Shown: positions 1 through 12,300, counted from the first letter of the stretch. The stretch: 43,753 bases of DNA from Acanthaster planci (GCF_001949145.1 NW_019091510.1:289961-333713), one strand, 5' to 3'. A program made the numbers and translations. Notes: a model not told the origin generated them from the sequence alone.

Positions 1-148
1 AGTAGTGCCTAAAGATTACTCCGTGCGGCTATAAACGACTGTTAAATGGAATGATGAATTTTTGAAGGATTTTGAAAACGAAAAAAATGATAGTCATGCC
101 GGCCCAGCATCATCAACGTTGAAAAATGTCCCGGCATGGAGTGGTTAA
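1..148 (-). mobile_element. End of a TTAA-flanked miniature transposon (family A, copy 1, cut by window edge)
   Basis: On the minus strand this begins TTAACCACTCCATGCCGGGA and matches the start of the copy at 12466-13051, including the stretch that follows (ACATTTTTCAACGTTGATGATGC). The right flank is TTAA at 145-148. A subterminal inverted repeat (CATGCCGG facing CCGGCATG) sits in the last 50 bases. The other end is outside the window. TTAA targets and this type of terminus suggest a non-autonomous piggyBac-like element; that class assignment is inference. Confidence 0.7.
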
Positions 149-565
149 GGACTGTCAAGACACCTGTTCAGACAGGGTTTTTTTTTTCCGTGCACCTTGT
201 GTCTGTATGCCAGGGTTGCAAAGGGCATTCACTGAAATGCTACAGCAGTGAATCACGGCAAACAGGTGCTGATATGGAATGGATCTTAAAACGTAAATGG
301 AAAGGCAGCCACAGGATTCGGACAAGGCCTCGATGGGTTGATGTCACACTATCCCACTGACTGATCAACATCCTCAGTTTAGACTGAGCCCCTCTTCACT
401 GCATCTGACGTATATGAGTAATTCCTTGACTACCAAACTTTTGTTGTTCGTCTTTTTAAGTGACAGGCTCAATAATTCACTGTGGCATGCACAATATTAC
501 TTCTTATGTGCCCAGATAACAGTCCATGGGAGAGGTGACGTACTGAGCATAACGGCAATCCTAAC
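149..565. other. EXOSC4 intronic sequence, nothing recognised
   Basis: This lies between the second visible EXOSC4 exon and the left-edge transposon. The next EXOSC4 exon, which should continue after residue 126, is not present here in any frame, so the intron extends off the window. The short open frames (for example 136-360 plus) have no recognisable similarity. Confidence 0.6.
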
Positions 566-772
566 CTGCACATAAATGTCAATCTGTGAGCGGGGGTAGA
601 GCTGGGTCATGATGGCCGCCTCAAACGTCCTCTGCAAGTTCTGGGACATTTCTTGGGACTTGCGGTCACCCATGGGCCTCTTCTTGCGCTCGCCCGTGCT
701 GAAAGTAGCCATGCTGTACTGGCAGTTGACAGTCACACGGTCATGCTGGGCCTTCACACGGCCACCTGTAGC
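566..772 (-). CDS. EXOSC4: EXOSC4 coding exon 2 (exosome RRP41 subunit)
   Basis: Residues 58-126 of the RRP41 protein, read on the minus strand. Recognisable segments are DRVTVNCQYSMATFSTGER, then GDRKSQEM, then TFEAAIMTQLYPRSQIDIYV, all characteristic of the RNase PH fold of RRP41. The acceptor is CACCAG at 778-773 and the donor follows CAG at 566 (GTTAGG). Both ends are phase 0. The stretch ATGGRVKAQHDR occupies the variable loop that joins the two halves of the first RNase PH subdomain and has the same length as in the human protein. The remaining exons (about 120 residues) are off the left edge. Confidence 0.96.
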
Positions 773-1480
773 CTGGTGCATTGAGGAAAAGTCAACTCAT
801 TTGAAACCTGTTTAGGTCCATTATGCATTGGACAAAATTTAAAAGTATTTTTTGCCTTGAACCAGTCACATTTGTTTATATTCATCTATAAAGACTGAAC
901 CACAAATATTAAATTCTATTACTGACCCACCTTCCAATATACAAATCATATCCTTACATACTGCAGGGTATTTAACTGTCTTTTACCGGTTCTTGGCTCT
1001 GAATTATTTTTAAGGCCAAGAGAAATAAAGTCTGAAATTTCACTAATGCAACTTCTGGTTCTGAACTGCATCTCCGAACATGGAAAATCAAATTTGAAAA
1101 TGTAAGCACGGAGCCAGATAGAGATTTAGGATGGCAAACATTTCACAGGTAAGTAGGCCCATAGGCATTATAGGCCTACCCGGTAGTACTACTAGTACTA
1201 GTACCCTGAAGAACAAAGCTTCACTGTTTCTGTGCCGATAAAAACTGAAAAAAATTTCACTGAACACATGGAATGTGCATCTACCATGTCTACAATGTAC
1301 ATGCATTGAAAATTTAACAAGGAATGTCAGTAGGCCTACTTAACAACACTGTGAAAGTTGTGAAAGGCATTAGCCCATCCGAGGGGTTTGTCCCACAAAA
1401 GTAAAAGGACGCCCTCTGTGTAGCAAGTGTCGCAAATAGATATCTTCTGCATGTACATGTAAGATAACGCCACGTTTCAC
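773..1480 (-). other. EXOSC4 intron 1
   Basis: A 708-base intron on the minus strand, with GTGAAA donor and CAG acceptor, phase 0. It is AT-rich and contains a compact palindromic run around 1181-1205 (GGTAGTACTACTAGTACTAG), but no coding feature or mobile element that I recognise. Confidence 0.85.
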
Positions 1481-1651
1481 CTCGTGTGGTCCGTAAACCG
1501 TTGCAAGTGCCCTGGTGTTTCCCTGTTCAATGTAGGCTGACCCGTCCGCTTGCCTGAATACGCCCATCCGGCACTGGATTTTACGAAGCTCATGCGGCCG
1601 TCGTCCATCAACGCGAAACCCTTGATCGGAAAGAAGTTCGATTCCTGCCAT
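1481..1651 (-). CDS. EXOSC4: EXOSC4 coding exon 1: exosome complex component RRP41, N-terminus
   Basis: This encodes residues 1-57 of RRP41, one of the six RNase PH-like subunits forming the hexameric ring of the RNA exosome, which threads RNA to its nucleases in nucleus and cytoplasm. The N-terminus reads MAGIELLSDQGFRVDGRR, followed by ELRKIQCRMG, ADGSAYIEQGNT and VYGPHE. This is near-identical in plan to the human protein (about 245 residues). The start at 1651-1649 is chosen because the MAG(I/L)ELLSDQG terminus is conserved. The donor after GAG (GTGAAA) ends the exon in phase 0. In animals the ring subunit is known to be catalytically inactive. It points away from OPLAH, head to head. Confidence 0.97.
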
Positions 1652-2060
1652 TTTCGAGAGCCTACATTATAGTCTGGTACCCTTACCGGTTTACCATTAC
1701 ATGTCTCGTTCACGAGAAAAGGATTAGAACCAAGTTGGTACTTTGACTTCGTAAAACCCAATGTAATAAACTGATGAAACCTTTTCTTCGGTGCCAGTCT
1801 TTCATGTGTGGGAAGTGCTAGGCCGTGTCCGAATTATTTGGCTACGGCTGAGGAATAACACATGCAACGGGAACAGATGAAGCCGCTAGTCACCGGCTTC
1901 CGTCGGCGCACATGTTACTTCCAGCCGTAGCCATGGTGTTTGTGCACGGTCCAGGTACGTGGTTTATAGCGCTAGCGCAGAGACCGGCTTTCGCTGCCGC
2001 TGGAGCCAGCTGCAGTGCGAAAACGTCAAGTGCACTGAGTAGAGGTAGGCCTAACAGTGT
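1652..2060. promoter_or_regulatory. Putative divergent promoter region for EXOSC4 and OPLAH
   Basis: This segment directly upstream of the EXOSC4 start is richer in CpG than the surrounding sequence (most clearly about 1840-2010) and lies on the side facing OPLAH. I see no clear TATA box. A possible splice donor for an OPLAH leader exon (GAG|GTAGGC near 2041-2049) is present. Its role as a promoter is inferred from position and composition only; transcription starts are not visible. Confidence 0.35.
1821..1952. mobile_element. Short foldback miniature element in the divergent promoter region
   Basis: About 30-base imperfect terminal inverted repeats bound a 132-base unit. The left arm is GGCCGTGTCC...GGCTACGGCTG (1821-1850) and the right arm CAGCCGTAGCC...GCACGGTCC (1922-1952). 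The 11-base core GGCTACGGCTG (1840-1850) is exactly repeated in inverse at 1922-1932, and similarity continues inward (AATAACACATG against CATGTTACTT). No clear target duplication is visible. Confidence 0.5.
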
Positions 2061-5030
2061 AATTTTCGAATTTGCTGTTGTTTCATTACTTATTATTTCA
2101 GTGTTCCAATCTTTCGACCAGTGCACCATTGAATATCAAATAGTAAACGATTTAAACGTTAGGCTTTCTAATAAATGTTGCATCCTGACTCCACGTTGAC
2201 AGCAGTTGTGTAGAAAAGTTATGGGGAGTGAAGAGAATTTTGTATTTCCCAACAACTTCGGTAAATGTTTCTCAGTCCACAATTCGTGTCATTCCAGCAT
2301 TTCTGTAATGACTGACTTTTATTGAGATGATGTTTGATGAGAAAAGTGGAGTCAGAATGCAACATTTTTTCCCAATCAGATCGGCCACACCGCACTCCTA
2401 CGTACATTCGTAGGATCGCGAGGAGGATGACAAACCCCGCAGTTCTGGGGATAGGAAAATAAGTGATGTTGGTGTATTGACACGATTGAAGTCTCTCCGA
2501 TCTGTGGAAGCTGCTAACAGATTATGTTAGTAGACCTAGGCCTCAGTAGGTCTAATTTTTGGGGGTAAGTTTTGTACATGTAACCACAAACTGGGGCCTC
2601 TGAAAGAATGCTAGCAAACGTACAATGTACATGTAGCTGAGCCAGGTTTGCTGACTAATGCTGGGTAACGTGTGTAGGTGTATTGATACATACATACGTG
2701 TACATGATAACTCATTCCCATCATGCCTGTTACATGATGTACTCCCTCACCTCCCCCACGAAAGAAACAATCCAATATTTGTTATCTGAAGTCAGGAATG
2801 CTTTTCTTCACAAATTGTTTTATTTATGAGATGAATTTTTTCATCACAACTGAAAAAAATTCAAGACTGAAATTCAGCCTTTTTCTAATAAAAAAAAATG
2901 CAGTGTATACCTCAAGAAACAGCAAACATTGCTAAGTAAAGACAACACCTAGTATGATAAAAATGATAAAAACTGATAACTCTTGTCTTTTGTTACAAAC
3001 TCAGTAAATAAAAAAAAATTGCACTTTGGAAAGAACTAGTAGTATCTCCTTTAAAATTAATTTGTAGTACTAGGCAAAAGGGAATATTCTGAACCGGTTT
3101 GTGCAGGTTGTTTTAATATTCAGTTTTTCATTTTTTTTCCCTGACGAATGAGCATCCTTCATTTCACATCAAAAGCTGAGCACCTACCAAAGAGGCCTGA
3201 TTCAGTCTGGAATGCAGTAAGCTTTCTGAAAAAAAATCCCAAAAGTTGTTGTTACTGAAGAGAGTTGACTGTGTGTTGAGAGGTAGATGTATGTGTTAAA
3301 GGTTTAGGTATCTAAACTGGTATGGTTGTTAGATGCAGTCAGCTTATAGAATCATCATCAGAGGCCCAGTCACTCTGCGCAGTTGGTCGATCCTATACAA
3401 AATCACCAAATTTACTTCTCTTTTTTGAAACAATCTTTGAGGACGGTAAATTAACAAAGAAAAGCAAGTAAATGACAGCAGAATTAGTGGTAAATCGTGC
3501 AATAAGATCGACTGATCTTGCAAAAATCAAACCATCGTGCAAGCCAACCAAACGTGTCCAACATGATGACAAATCTTTGGTGAATAGACTGCATTCCAAA
3601 AGTTAACAAACTGGCTACCCCATGCCAAAATCTATTTAAAAAGGAAAAGGGCATCAGCCCACAAGAAGGTTTGACTCAATAACCGTGCCTACTTTTTGCA
3701 CATATTTTGATACAAAACAACTTACCAATGACAAAGGAAAAAACCTCATGAATAATTTATTTGTTGATTTCCTAGAAATAAAGATGTGTACTCTTCTACA
3801 TGTTTGGTCCAACAATCTGAACATGTACAGTATGTATGTACATGCGTGCTCGTCTCCAAAACGTCTCCATAGCGCCACAGTTTAACCCATTGCTTTACCA
3901 GCGAGCTTACATGTACATGTATATTTCAGCTTAATTAAATATGTTTTGAAACGATTTGTCATTCATTGATCCATGTCTAGCTAATGACAATTAAAGATAA
4001 TGAAATTCTAATTAAAAAGCTTTGATTTTCATAATTATACAGTACATCATTGTACATGAGGTTTAATTGGTCAAAAATACAATGCACAATTTACATGTAC
4101 TTACTTTATTACATGGTAGGCCTGGTATACATGATGGTGAAGGTCATGGAGCTGCGTTAAATTAATAGAGGCACTGTGTAACGTGAAGCTTGTTGGGATT
4201 GGGAACAGCCTTATTTGTGCACAAACCTATGCAAAGCTTGAAAATTTGTGTGGCTTTGTTTGCATATTTACATATCTGCATCTGTTTTCTAAAATGATGC
4301 ATCGACAAAGCTGATATACTGTACCAAGAACCTCAACGTGCAAGCAGTAAATATACGTTTGCTTTGCTCCATCCAAATTGCAAATGGTGCAAGTGTGCAG
4401 ATGAATTATGCTGCGGCTTTTTTAATGCATCATACTACTGATACAAAAACATAATTGAATGTTATTTGCATATATGTATTTTACGTGCGTGTTGTCTTGA
4501 GATGCAGAATACATCATTCGTTCTGAGTTACTTCATTATTTTCTACATATGTATGAATCCAAAATGTCAGCACTCAGGACAGCTTCAAAGCTCATCAGCG
4601 CAGGGAATGAGAATTTAGCACTCTAGTAATTTAATGTAGCTCTGTGGTATAACTATCTTTGACGCATGAATGAAGCACAAATTGAATTACACTTGCTCTC
4701 CTAAAGCTTCCGCAGAGTGGTAGTTTATTCAAGCGGCATTTCAGACAAAACATAGCGTGGTGTCAGAACTCGATTAATAAATTGATGTATTGACCATACT
4801 GTTGCATTTCCTATGTAATAGAAAACCACTTAGTGTCCAAATGAGGGCTTCGTTTCTTATGGTGAAAGTGACTGACTAAAAACCTCGCAAACTAAAACTT
4901 TCTGATATTCTCAAGCAAAACTACCGTAATTATGTGGTGTGAACTGGCAACCCTCCAAAAAAGGTGGTTGTTGAAAGGTTCAAGTGGATGACATCAAAGC
5001 TGTTGCAGCAAATACTGATTTTGTTGTTGT

Positions 5031-5185
5031 TAATACGGGCGATTCACAATGGCGCGCCTCCAAGAGTTTGCAACGCATTGGCCAATCACAGTGTGCGAAA
5101 TCTGTTCACCCAATGCGCATTTGGAAAAGGTCGACAGATTTGGTGCATCGGGATGCCTTGCAAACTCTTGGAGGTGCACTCCCTA
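5031..5185. mobile_element. Foldback miniature element with CCAAT boxes (family B, copy 1)
   Basis: The unit starts TACGGGCGATTCACAATGG and has two inverted arms carrying CAAGAGTTTGCAACGCATTG and its reverse TTGCAAACTCTTGG. The left arm includes GGCCAATCACAGTG. It matches copies at 10379-10553 and 30115-30288 in the same orientation. This copy lacks the outermost right terminus (GAAACGGCCGTAT) that the other two retain. Confidence 0.7.
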
Positions 5186-5654
5186 AACATTGAGTGCAGA
5201 TGAGTGGACAAAAAATCACCCATGTGATTGATTTTATCCGTGAATCCAAAAGAGAATCATCCCAGATCAAAAAAGAAATTGAAAACCTGGTGGCCTGTTC
5301 ATAGCATGTACATTTATATGGGTAGCAGTTTTGCATTTTAATTGAAGAATGGTGCACCAAGCTTTCCATAGTGATCATGGTGATGACTCTGCAGTTTTAA
5401 CACACTGACTTGCAGCTTGTAAAATTGGTGTAGGCTTTACATACATGTACATGTACATGTTCATGGGTGATTCCATATTTCGGTTTGGTATAACTGAAAC
5501 TTAGGTCTGCTACAAAATGATCTCATAAACTGAAATTTAATGATGTCATACATGTACATGTACATGTATGTTTCAGATCGCTTCAGAAGATTAGCGTTGG
5601 TAGTGTTGTATGTGCATGTGCATGTATGATGTACATACATGTATGTATGTATGT

Positions 5655-5900
5655 GGGTAATTCCAGAAATTAGGGGTCCTTTTTTCTTCGTGTCCCTGTC
5701 TAATCTGACATATGATTTTGTGAGTTCAGAACACATTTTCTAATTTCCAAGAGTGATGAATTAATGCAAATTACCTGCCAAACAAATAGCAATATTTTGA
5801 AATCAATTCTGATGATATTTCCATGTTAAATAACAAAGGTCATGTGTAACAGGGACACAAAAATGTCATACTTTTGGACCCCTAATTTCTGGAATTACCC
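5655..5900. mobile_element. Miniature inverted-repeat element (family C, copy 1)
   Basis: A 246-base unit with near-perfect terminal inverted repeats: GGGTAATTCCAGAAATTAGG at the left and its inverse, CCTAATTTCTGGAATTACCC, at the right. ATGT flanks both sides, but the left flank is a GTAT microsatellite, so the duplication is not secure. A second copy lies at 6559-6797, on the other side of OPLAH exon 1. Confidence 0.85.
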
Positions 5901-6157
5901 ATGTAACCTTGCAACAGTATGGGAGCTACACATACACATATTTAGATTACTGATCAGCCATATCATTTAATATTCTGTGAAAATATCTTCTATTGGTACT
6001 TACCAGTATATTCATTCACCTGTCCCTTGCACAACTGTCTGAGTTTTGTGCACATTCTGAGGAAAATTAATCATGTATTCTCTGCATGGTATGTACCAGT
6101 ATGATTGTGAAAATTTGAGTTCCATTTGGGTTGTGTCTGTTTTTGTTCATGTCGTAG

Positions 6158-6186
6158 CTAGTCTGTTGTGACTGCACCATAGAATC
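6158..6186 (+). other. OPLAH: Probable OPLAH 5' untranslated segment
   Basis: A pyrimidine-rich tract (TGTGTCTGTTTTTGTTCATG) ending in TAG at 6155-6157 looks like a 3' splice site 29 bases before the OPLAH start codon. If it is used, the 5' leader is spliced from an upstream non-coding exon. This is inference from sequence only. Confidence 0.35.
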
Positions 6187-6357
6187 ATGTCAAGCATGAA
6201 GGCCGGATTCCGTTTTGCGATAGACCGGGGAGGAACATTCACCGACATCTATGCTCGATGCCCCAGTGGACGGACCAGGGTCATGAAACTACTCTCAGAA
6301 GATCCCAGCAACTACCCAGATGCACCCAGGGAAGGAATACGCCGCATACTACAGCAG
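6187..6357 (+). CDS. OPLAH: OPLAH coding exon 1
   Basis: Residues 1-57, phase 0 end, donor CAG|GTCAGT. It contains [13 protein letters not shown], the phosphate-binding loop of the ATPase half, and [20 protein letters not shown]. Two in-frame ATGs (6187 and 6196) are possible; the first is chosen for length, but the family signal begins only after the second. Confidence 0.96.
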
Positions 6358-9300
6358 GTCAGTGACCTACAGCCCAGGACCATATATTTTTCCTACATCA
6401 TTGTTCAGACATTTAACCTAACACACATCCATAAATGTGCCCAGTAATTGAAACTGCATAGTGGTTAGAATGTTTAAGAAATTAAGAGCATTTGCCTTGG
6501 TTTAAAGTTTTACTACCTGCACCTGCATGGAAGTTTTAGAACTGTACACCATATCCGTGGGTAATTCCAGAAATTAGGGATCCATTTTTTTGGTGTCCCT
6601 GTCGCATCTGACATACGATTTTGTAAGTTCAGAACACATTTTCTAATTTCAAGAATGACGAATTAATGCTAATGCCAAACAAATAGTAATAATTTGAAAT
6701 CAATTCCAGTGATATTTCCAGGTCAAATTTAACAAAGGTCAGACGTAACAGAGACAAGAAAATGTCACACTTTTTGACCCCTAATTCCCGGAATTACATG
6801 TATACATGTATGCATACATGGGGATATTGTGAATTTCAAAAAAGTTTGAATGTTAAGTTCTGTATACGCTAAACTGGTGTTCTGGCAATAAGTAAGACCT
6901 TCATGTACCATATTAAGAAAAAAATCAAAAAGCTTTGCTCAACTTGAAAATACGCAGTACATGTAGATCCCTTAAAAATTGTGAGTCATTTAGGTTTTCA
7001 ATTTTACTTTCCTTTTTATTTGTCTGAGTTTCTTTTTGCTTAAGCTTAAAGTGCCAATAAACACTATTGTCAACCAAGTTGACCACTTATTTTGATTAAT
7101 TTTGTATTCAGGTTACCCTGGCTTAATTAGAAAAAACATTAAATTAATTACAACAATTAGTAGAGTTGTCAGATTCTTGATTCACTTCCATGTGTCTAGA
7201 TTTCATATCCCAGCATCTTGTCCACAATTTCACCAATCACATTACTTTTACTGGGAAAAATGAGGCACAGTGTACAGTGGGCACGTGCGACAGGTGCATG
7301 TAGTCGGAAAGATTTCAGTGCACTATAGAGTACATTGATTTCAGACTCTTCAGTCATGTTGGATAAGTATTCAAATGATGAATGTCTGTGTGTGCAGTGG
7401 TAAGACTAATTTTACACGGTCACTGACTGAATGTTGTGTTCCGCAAGGCAGAGAATATTCAATCTGCCTCTGAATGGTAAAATGATTCTCTCCGTTGAGT
7501 GAATGTGAAACATTCAGTATTTGCTTTATACAAGTCCTGAATAGATCATTTGTAGATTGTGTGTAAGTCCCTATTTTACTTTGCCAGTAACAAGTTACTG
7601 GTAAACTTCAACACTAAGTTTTCAGGTTTGAACAGCAATATCCTCATCTGACAGAGGACGAAATGGTATCAGTGTTTGGCATTTATTTGTATCACCAAAC
7701 TTTTTTGTGTGTGAAGAGCTGTTAACACAGTGTTCGTTCTGCATGTGAAGAACCGTGACTGTGTCCACGGCACATGTGCACTGTGCAGTGGTGTAATCAA
7801 GGAGTATAACCAACAGCCTAAAATACTAAAATATTCACAACACATGATCGGCAACCAACCAATCAGAGGACAGGGATTTATTTAGCCATTGTATAATATT
7901 GGCTATGCAAGCCCAGTAAACTTGGAGAACAGTCTCAGAAATCTTAAATTACAGTGTACTATTCCGGTAAAGCCAGAGGTTATGAGTTTATTCCTTTCCA
8001 AAAGATATTGTAAAGTGTTCTTTTCCAATACTGTTTCTCGTAAGGCACTGAGAATGGAAGTGTTGTGAGTAATGTCAATTTCTGTGTATTGAAAAGAGAA
8101 AATATCCCTGCATTCAAGTTTGAAGTCCTCTCCTCCAAACATAGGAGACGGGTCAGTTGATGTCACCTAACCAGCCGCTAGACACATCCCAGATTGAGTG
8201 GATTCGCATGGGTACCACCGTAGCAACCAATTCTCTGCTGGAGAGAAAGGGGGAACGCATGGCTCTTGTCATTAACAAGGGCTTAAAAGATGCCTTATAC
8301 ATCGGCAACCAGTCCAGGCCCAAAATCTTTGACTTGGTATGTAGTGTGTAAATGTCTAATAGTGTCGTGCAGATGGTGTACATGTATGTGTGCCAACTGG
8401 AATTACCAATTGTCTCCTGAACCCAACAAAAGTCCATATGCATGGAATATGTTATCAAAAGTAATTTTAAAGTACTCTGAATAATCAGAACAGATTGTAA
8501 TTACATGTACTATACATGTAGTTGATCACTTAATGAATAAGATCACTGGAGTCCCTTATTTTTTTTCCTTTTAGGCTTTGTTTAAGATGTTTTTTGTTGA
8601 AGAATTACAAAACTACAGTATTGGAGATGGCAAAAACAGAAAGTCTTGCAGTCAATTGACTTGAATCCTTGATACTGATTGAAATGATCAATGGTAACTG
8701 GCCATATGTTATTCTGCAGATGCCCTTATTCTAAGGATAAGCATGTGTCTCTTAATCGAAATGAGAGCTACGTAGTCCACCTTGAATTTCAAAAGTGGTG
8801 CATGAAGTCTGCTCCATGATTCAGTCTTGTGGTTTACAGACACAGACACATTGCCCTGTTCTGTGGTCCACTCACACCTGACTAATAATGTATGAACGTC
8901 AAAATTTGGCTGAAAATTGCATTCGCGTGTAATCCCTCATGTTTTCAGGGTTCCCATGGGTTATGGAAAATGCCTGCACGAAGTTGTCCATCAAAGTCTT
9001 GGAAAAGTCATGGACAATTGGTCGGTGGGAAAAAAGCCATGGAAAAGTCATACAAATTAAGATCATGCAATCGTTCTTTTTCGATGTGATAACCGAATAG
9101 TAAAAGTTTCTAGGCTATCCTAGTCAGTCTGTCATAGTGGCTACGTGGCAGTCTTCCAGTTCTCTGTTCATAATACCAACAGTGTTTCTCTGTAAGATGG
9201 CATTAAATGTCATGAAACTTGTCATATGTTAGTCGCGGAAAGTCCTGAAAAATTCACAGGGTTTGGTTTTCCGATTTTTGTGGGAACCTAGTCTTTGAAA

Positions 9301-12300
9301 CAAACCTGTGCTCCCAATCATCCTATTTGTCTGTCTGTCATCAATAGGAGATTGTGACCCCTGACATGCTGTATGAAGAAGTGGTGGAAGTATCCGTCAG
9401 AGTCATCCTGCAACAAGAGAGTTGTAGGTTGCCTAAGCAGCAGAACCTGGAGGTTGTGACTGGGTCAACCGGTGAAAAGGTGGGATTGCTTTTAAGGTCC
9501 TCGGGATCATTTCTAATGATCCCTGAACAAGCTTACTTTGATACATTCAGTGCATCTATTTCAAACCATGCTTTGTGGTGGTGGTATCGGGGATTTTTTG
9601 CTAAGGGTTTTGCCCAATTTCAGGATTTTAAACCCTGAATTCTGAATTTGTAGAGGTTTAGTCATCTACATGTAGGTTTTGCTGCTTTTCTCACATCTTA
9701 AATGTGCAATATTCTCATAACCGTCGTTTGGGAGAAAATTCATGTCTTGGTAGATATTGAGAGCCATGAGAAGCCACACCAGCGTACTGTTGTTTTGAAA
9801 AACCCTCTATTGAATGTTCCCTTCATCTCTAAATTTCACCCTTGTACATGTAGCCCTTTCTGCTAATGCAGATCAATAGGGCTCCTCATGATAATCTAAG
9901 ATAGATAGGCGGAGCAACGACATAGGAGTTCTTTTAGCCTGATAGACAGACCAGAAATGAGAACTCAAGGAAACAACTCTCTAAGATTATAATTACAGTT
10001 GAAGCCATGTTAGTGAACCTTATGAGCAGTGCAGATTTGGCAGTTCCGTTTTTTGACTTTACAAAATGAGCACGTTAGGAATCCCAGATCAGACTTTCTG
10101 AACGGTAGGGCTGTGGCTGGCAATGACACGTGCACCTGTGGAATCCACTGCGTAGTTGGCTTAGCCATTTCTCATTGTTGTACGCATTACTGCTAGCCGT
10201 AAGCAAGACTTTAGACACAGCCGAAGCTGGAGGTAGTCTGTGTGCATTCAACCAGCATACCAAGTTATGACAGCTAACTCCTTGCCATTAGAGAAATGTA
10301 CATGCATGGACGAGTGCAGTTGCTGTGCAGTTTGTTGATTTAACCATTATTTACGATTACCACAAAATGCTGGCTCAATAATATGGGTGATTCGCAATAG
10401 CCCGCCACCAAGAGTTTGCACACATTGGCCAATCATAACGAGCGAAATTTGTCGACCCTTTCCAAACGTGCATTGGATCAACAAATTTTGCGCACTGTGA
10501 TTGGCCAACACTTTGCAAACTCTTGGAAACACTATTGTGAAACGGCCGTATTATGATCTCAGCACTATATGTATACAACTTGTTGGGCTATTGGGATATA
10601 TTTCCCTGTCTATTTTTTCGCAGCTTGAGGTGTGTGAAAAGATTGATAAAGATAGGCTCAGAGCTGACTTACAGAAGGTTCTAGACAAAGGCATCCGGAG
10701 CCTGGCTGTTGTACTCATGCATGCTTATACGTACGTATTAAATCAGTCAGAAACTAAACTCCTTTTGAAATATCCCAGTTTTCAGTCCTCATTTTATGCA
10801 TGTTACAAATTGAACAATTGAAATTGAAAAGTGAAAGTTTTATGCAGCTTGGAATTTCCTCATTTCTTTCTGACTTCCCAGTTTTTACCCCCAAATGGTC
10901 TGCTGTTTCATTCAGCATCCTGTATCTGATAATGAAGTTGAATGCCACATTTTGCATATTTTCATGACAGCTTTGATAGGCACGAGCAGGAGATTAGGGA
11001 GATAGCCAAGCAGATGGGCTTCAGTCATATATCACTATCCAGTGCCGTCATGCCCATGGTTAGATTGGTACCCAGAGGGTATACAGGTAATGTTGACAAA
11101 CAGTTGGTCGGTTTGTACTCATTCAGAAAGAGTCAAATGGTCCTGATGTTTCCAACCCAGTAGAATTTTTCTTAATGGCACAAAGTTTCTTCTAGGATTC
11201 GAAAGTGTGCCCTCTCAGTGTTCCAATTTGCATGCTTGATGTCACTGTAGGATAACCAGTTGGCAGTAGGTGTGCCTCTCCGCAGAGATTTGGTCTAGTG
11301 TTTTCCGAGTACATGTCCCTAGTTTACTTCCAAATAGTGTGATAGTTGTGTGGATAAAGCTGCACAATAGACATTGGACAGTACACACTGAAAAAATTGT
11401 GGACCTTGGGCAATCAGAATTTTGACCTAAGCCTTGAATACAAAAGCTCTTGTAATGTAATCATGAAGTGCCTCTGTGCCAAAGGTTGATTGAAGAGCAT
11501 GTTTATATTGGCACAGTTCCGAGTTCAGTTTTATTTGTCTCCTTAACACCAATATCGTTCTGTGTCTGTTATTAATATTTTCCTTGCTTGATTCTCAACA
11601 AAACAGTTCACTGTTTGGTAGTTAATAAAGAAAATGGTCTGAACACAATTGAACAGCAAATTCTACCACTTAGGATAGGGAGATAGCCCGAGAGGGTTGG
11701 CTTTTGAACATCAAGCCAAAATCTCATATTCAAATGGTTCAAAACTGGTTGCCAGTCACTTGTGGTAAAAGCATCACAACTGGATGATGTCTGAGTTCTT
11801 TGTCGTGATTCATTCCCTAGTCTGTTAATTCTGCTACGGTAGCTTTGGTCTAGTTTCTCTTCTGTGTCGTATTTGTGGTCACAGGAGTTTTGTTTTGGAT
11901 GAAGAAAGTTGTTTTGGTCTAGTTTCTCTTCTGTGTCGTATTTGTAGTCACAGGAGTTTTGTTTTGGATGAAGAAAGTTGTATTTTACTCTTTACTTTCA
12001 CGTACATTTGAAATTTTCCAACTATAACTAAGTGTAATCTGTGAGCTCTCTCCAGAACTATCTTTGCTTTTTTCAACAACCTACACAGCAAAAGTAACAA
12101 GATGATTAAGATAAGATTTTAAAATGGTAATAACAAATGTCTTTTTTTTAATGAAAATACATGTAGTTTTTGTGATGTAGGTTTTCAAAGAATATGTCCT
12201 TTTTCTCATTTTGCTTGAGCAATGACTGGGTTCATTTTGTACTCCAACAGCCTGTGCCGATGCCTACCTGACACCCTGCATCAAGACCTACGTATCAAGC

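Larger units (their letters stand above)
2061..6157. other. Intergenic or OPLAH leader-intron sequence
   Basis: Four kilobases with no coding exon that I can support. It is AT-rich between about 2750 and 4960, with scattered TACATGTA motifs (for example 3909-3925, 5443-5460, 5550-5570). It contains the foldback element at 5031-5185 and the miniature element at 5655-5900. A good pyrimidine tract and TAG acceptor lie just upstream of the OPLAH start (6138-6157). Much of this stretch may therefore be a leader intron running from a first exon near 2 kb. Confidence 0.5.

Noticed and set aside
1637-1647. GTTCGATTCC-like box resembling a tRNA internal promoter
   Set aside because: It is part of the EXOSC4 start region and no cloverleaf can be formed around it. 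I found no convincing tRNA gene in the window.
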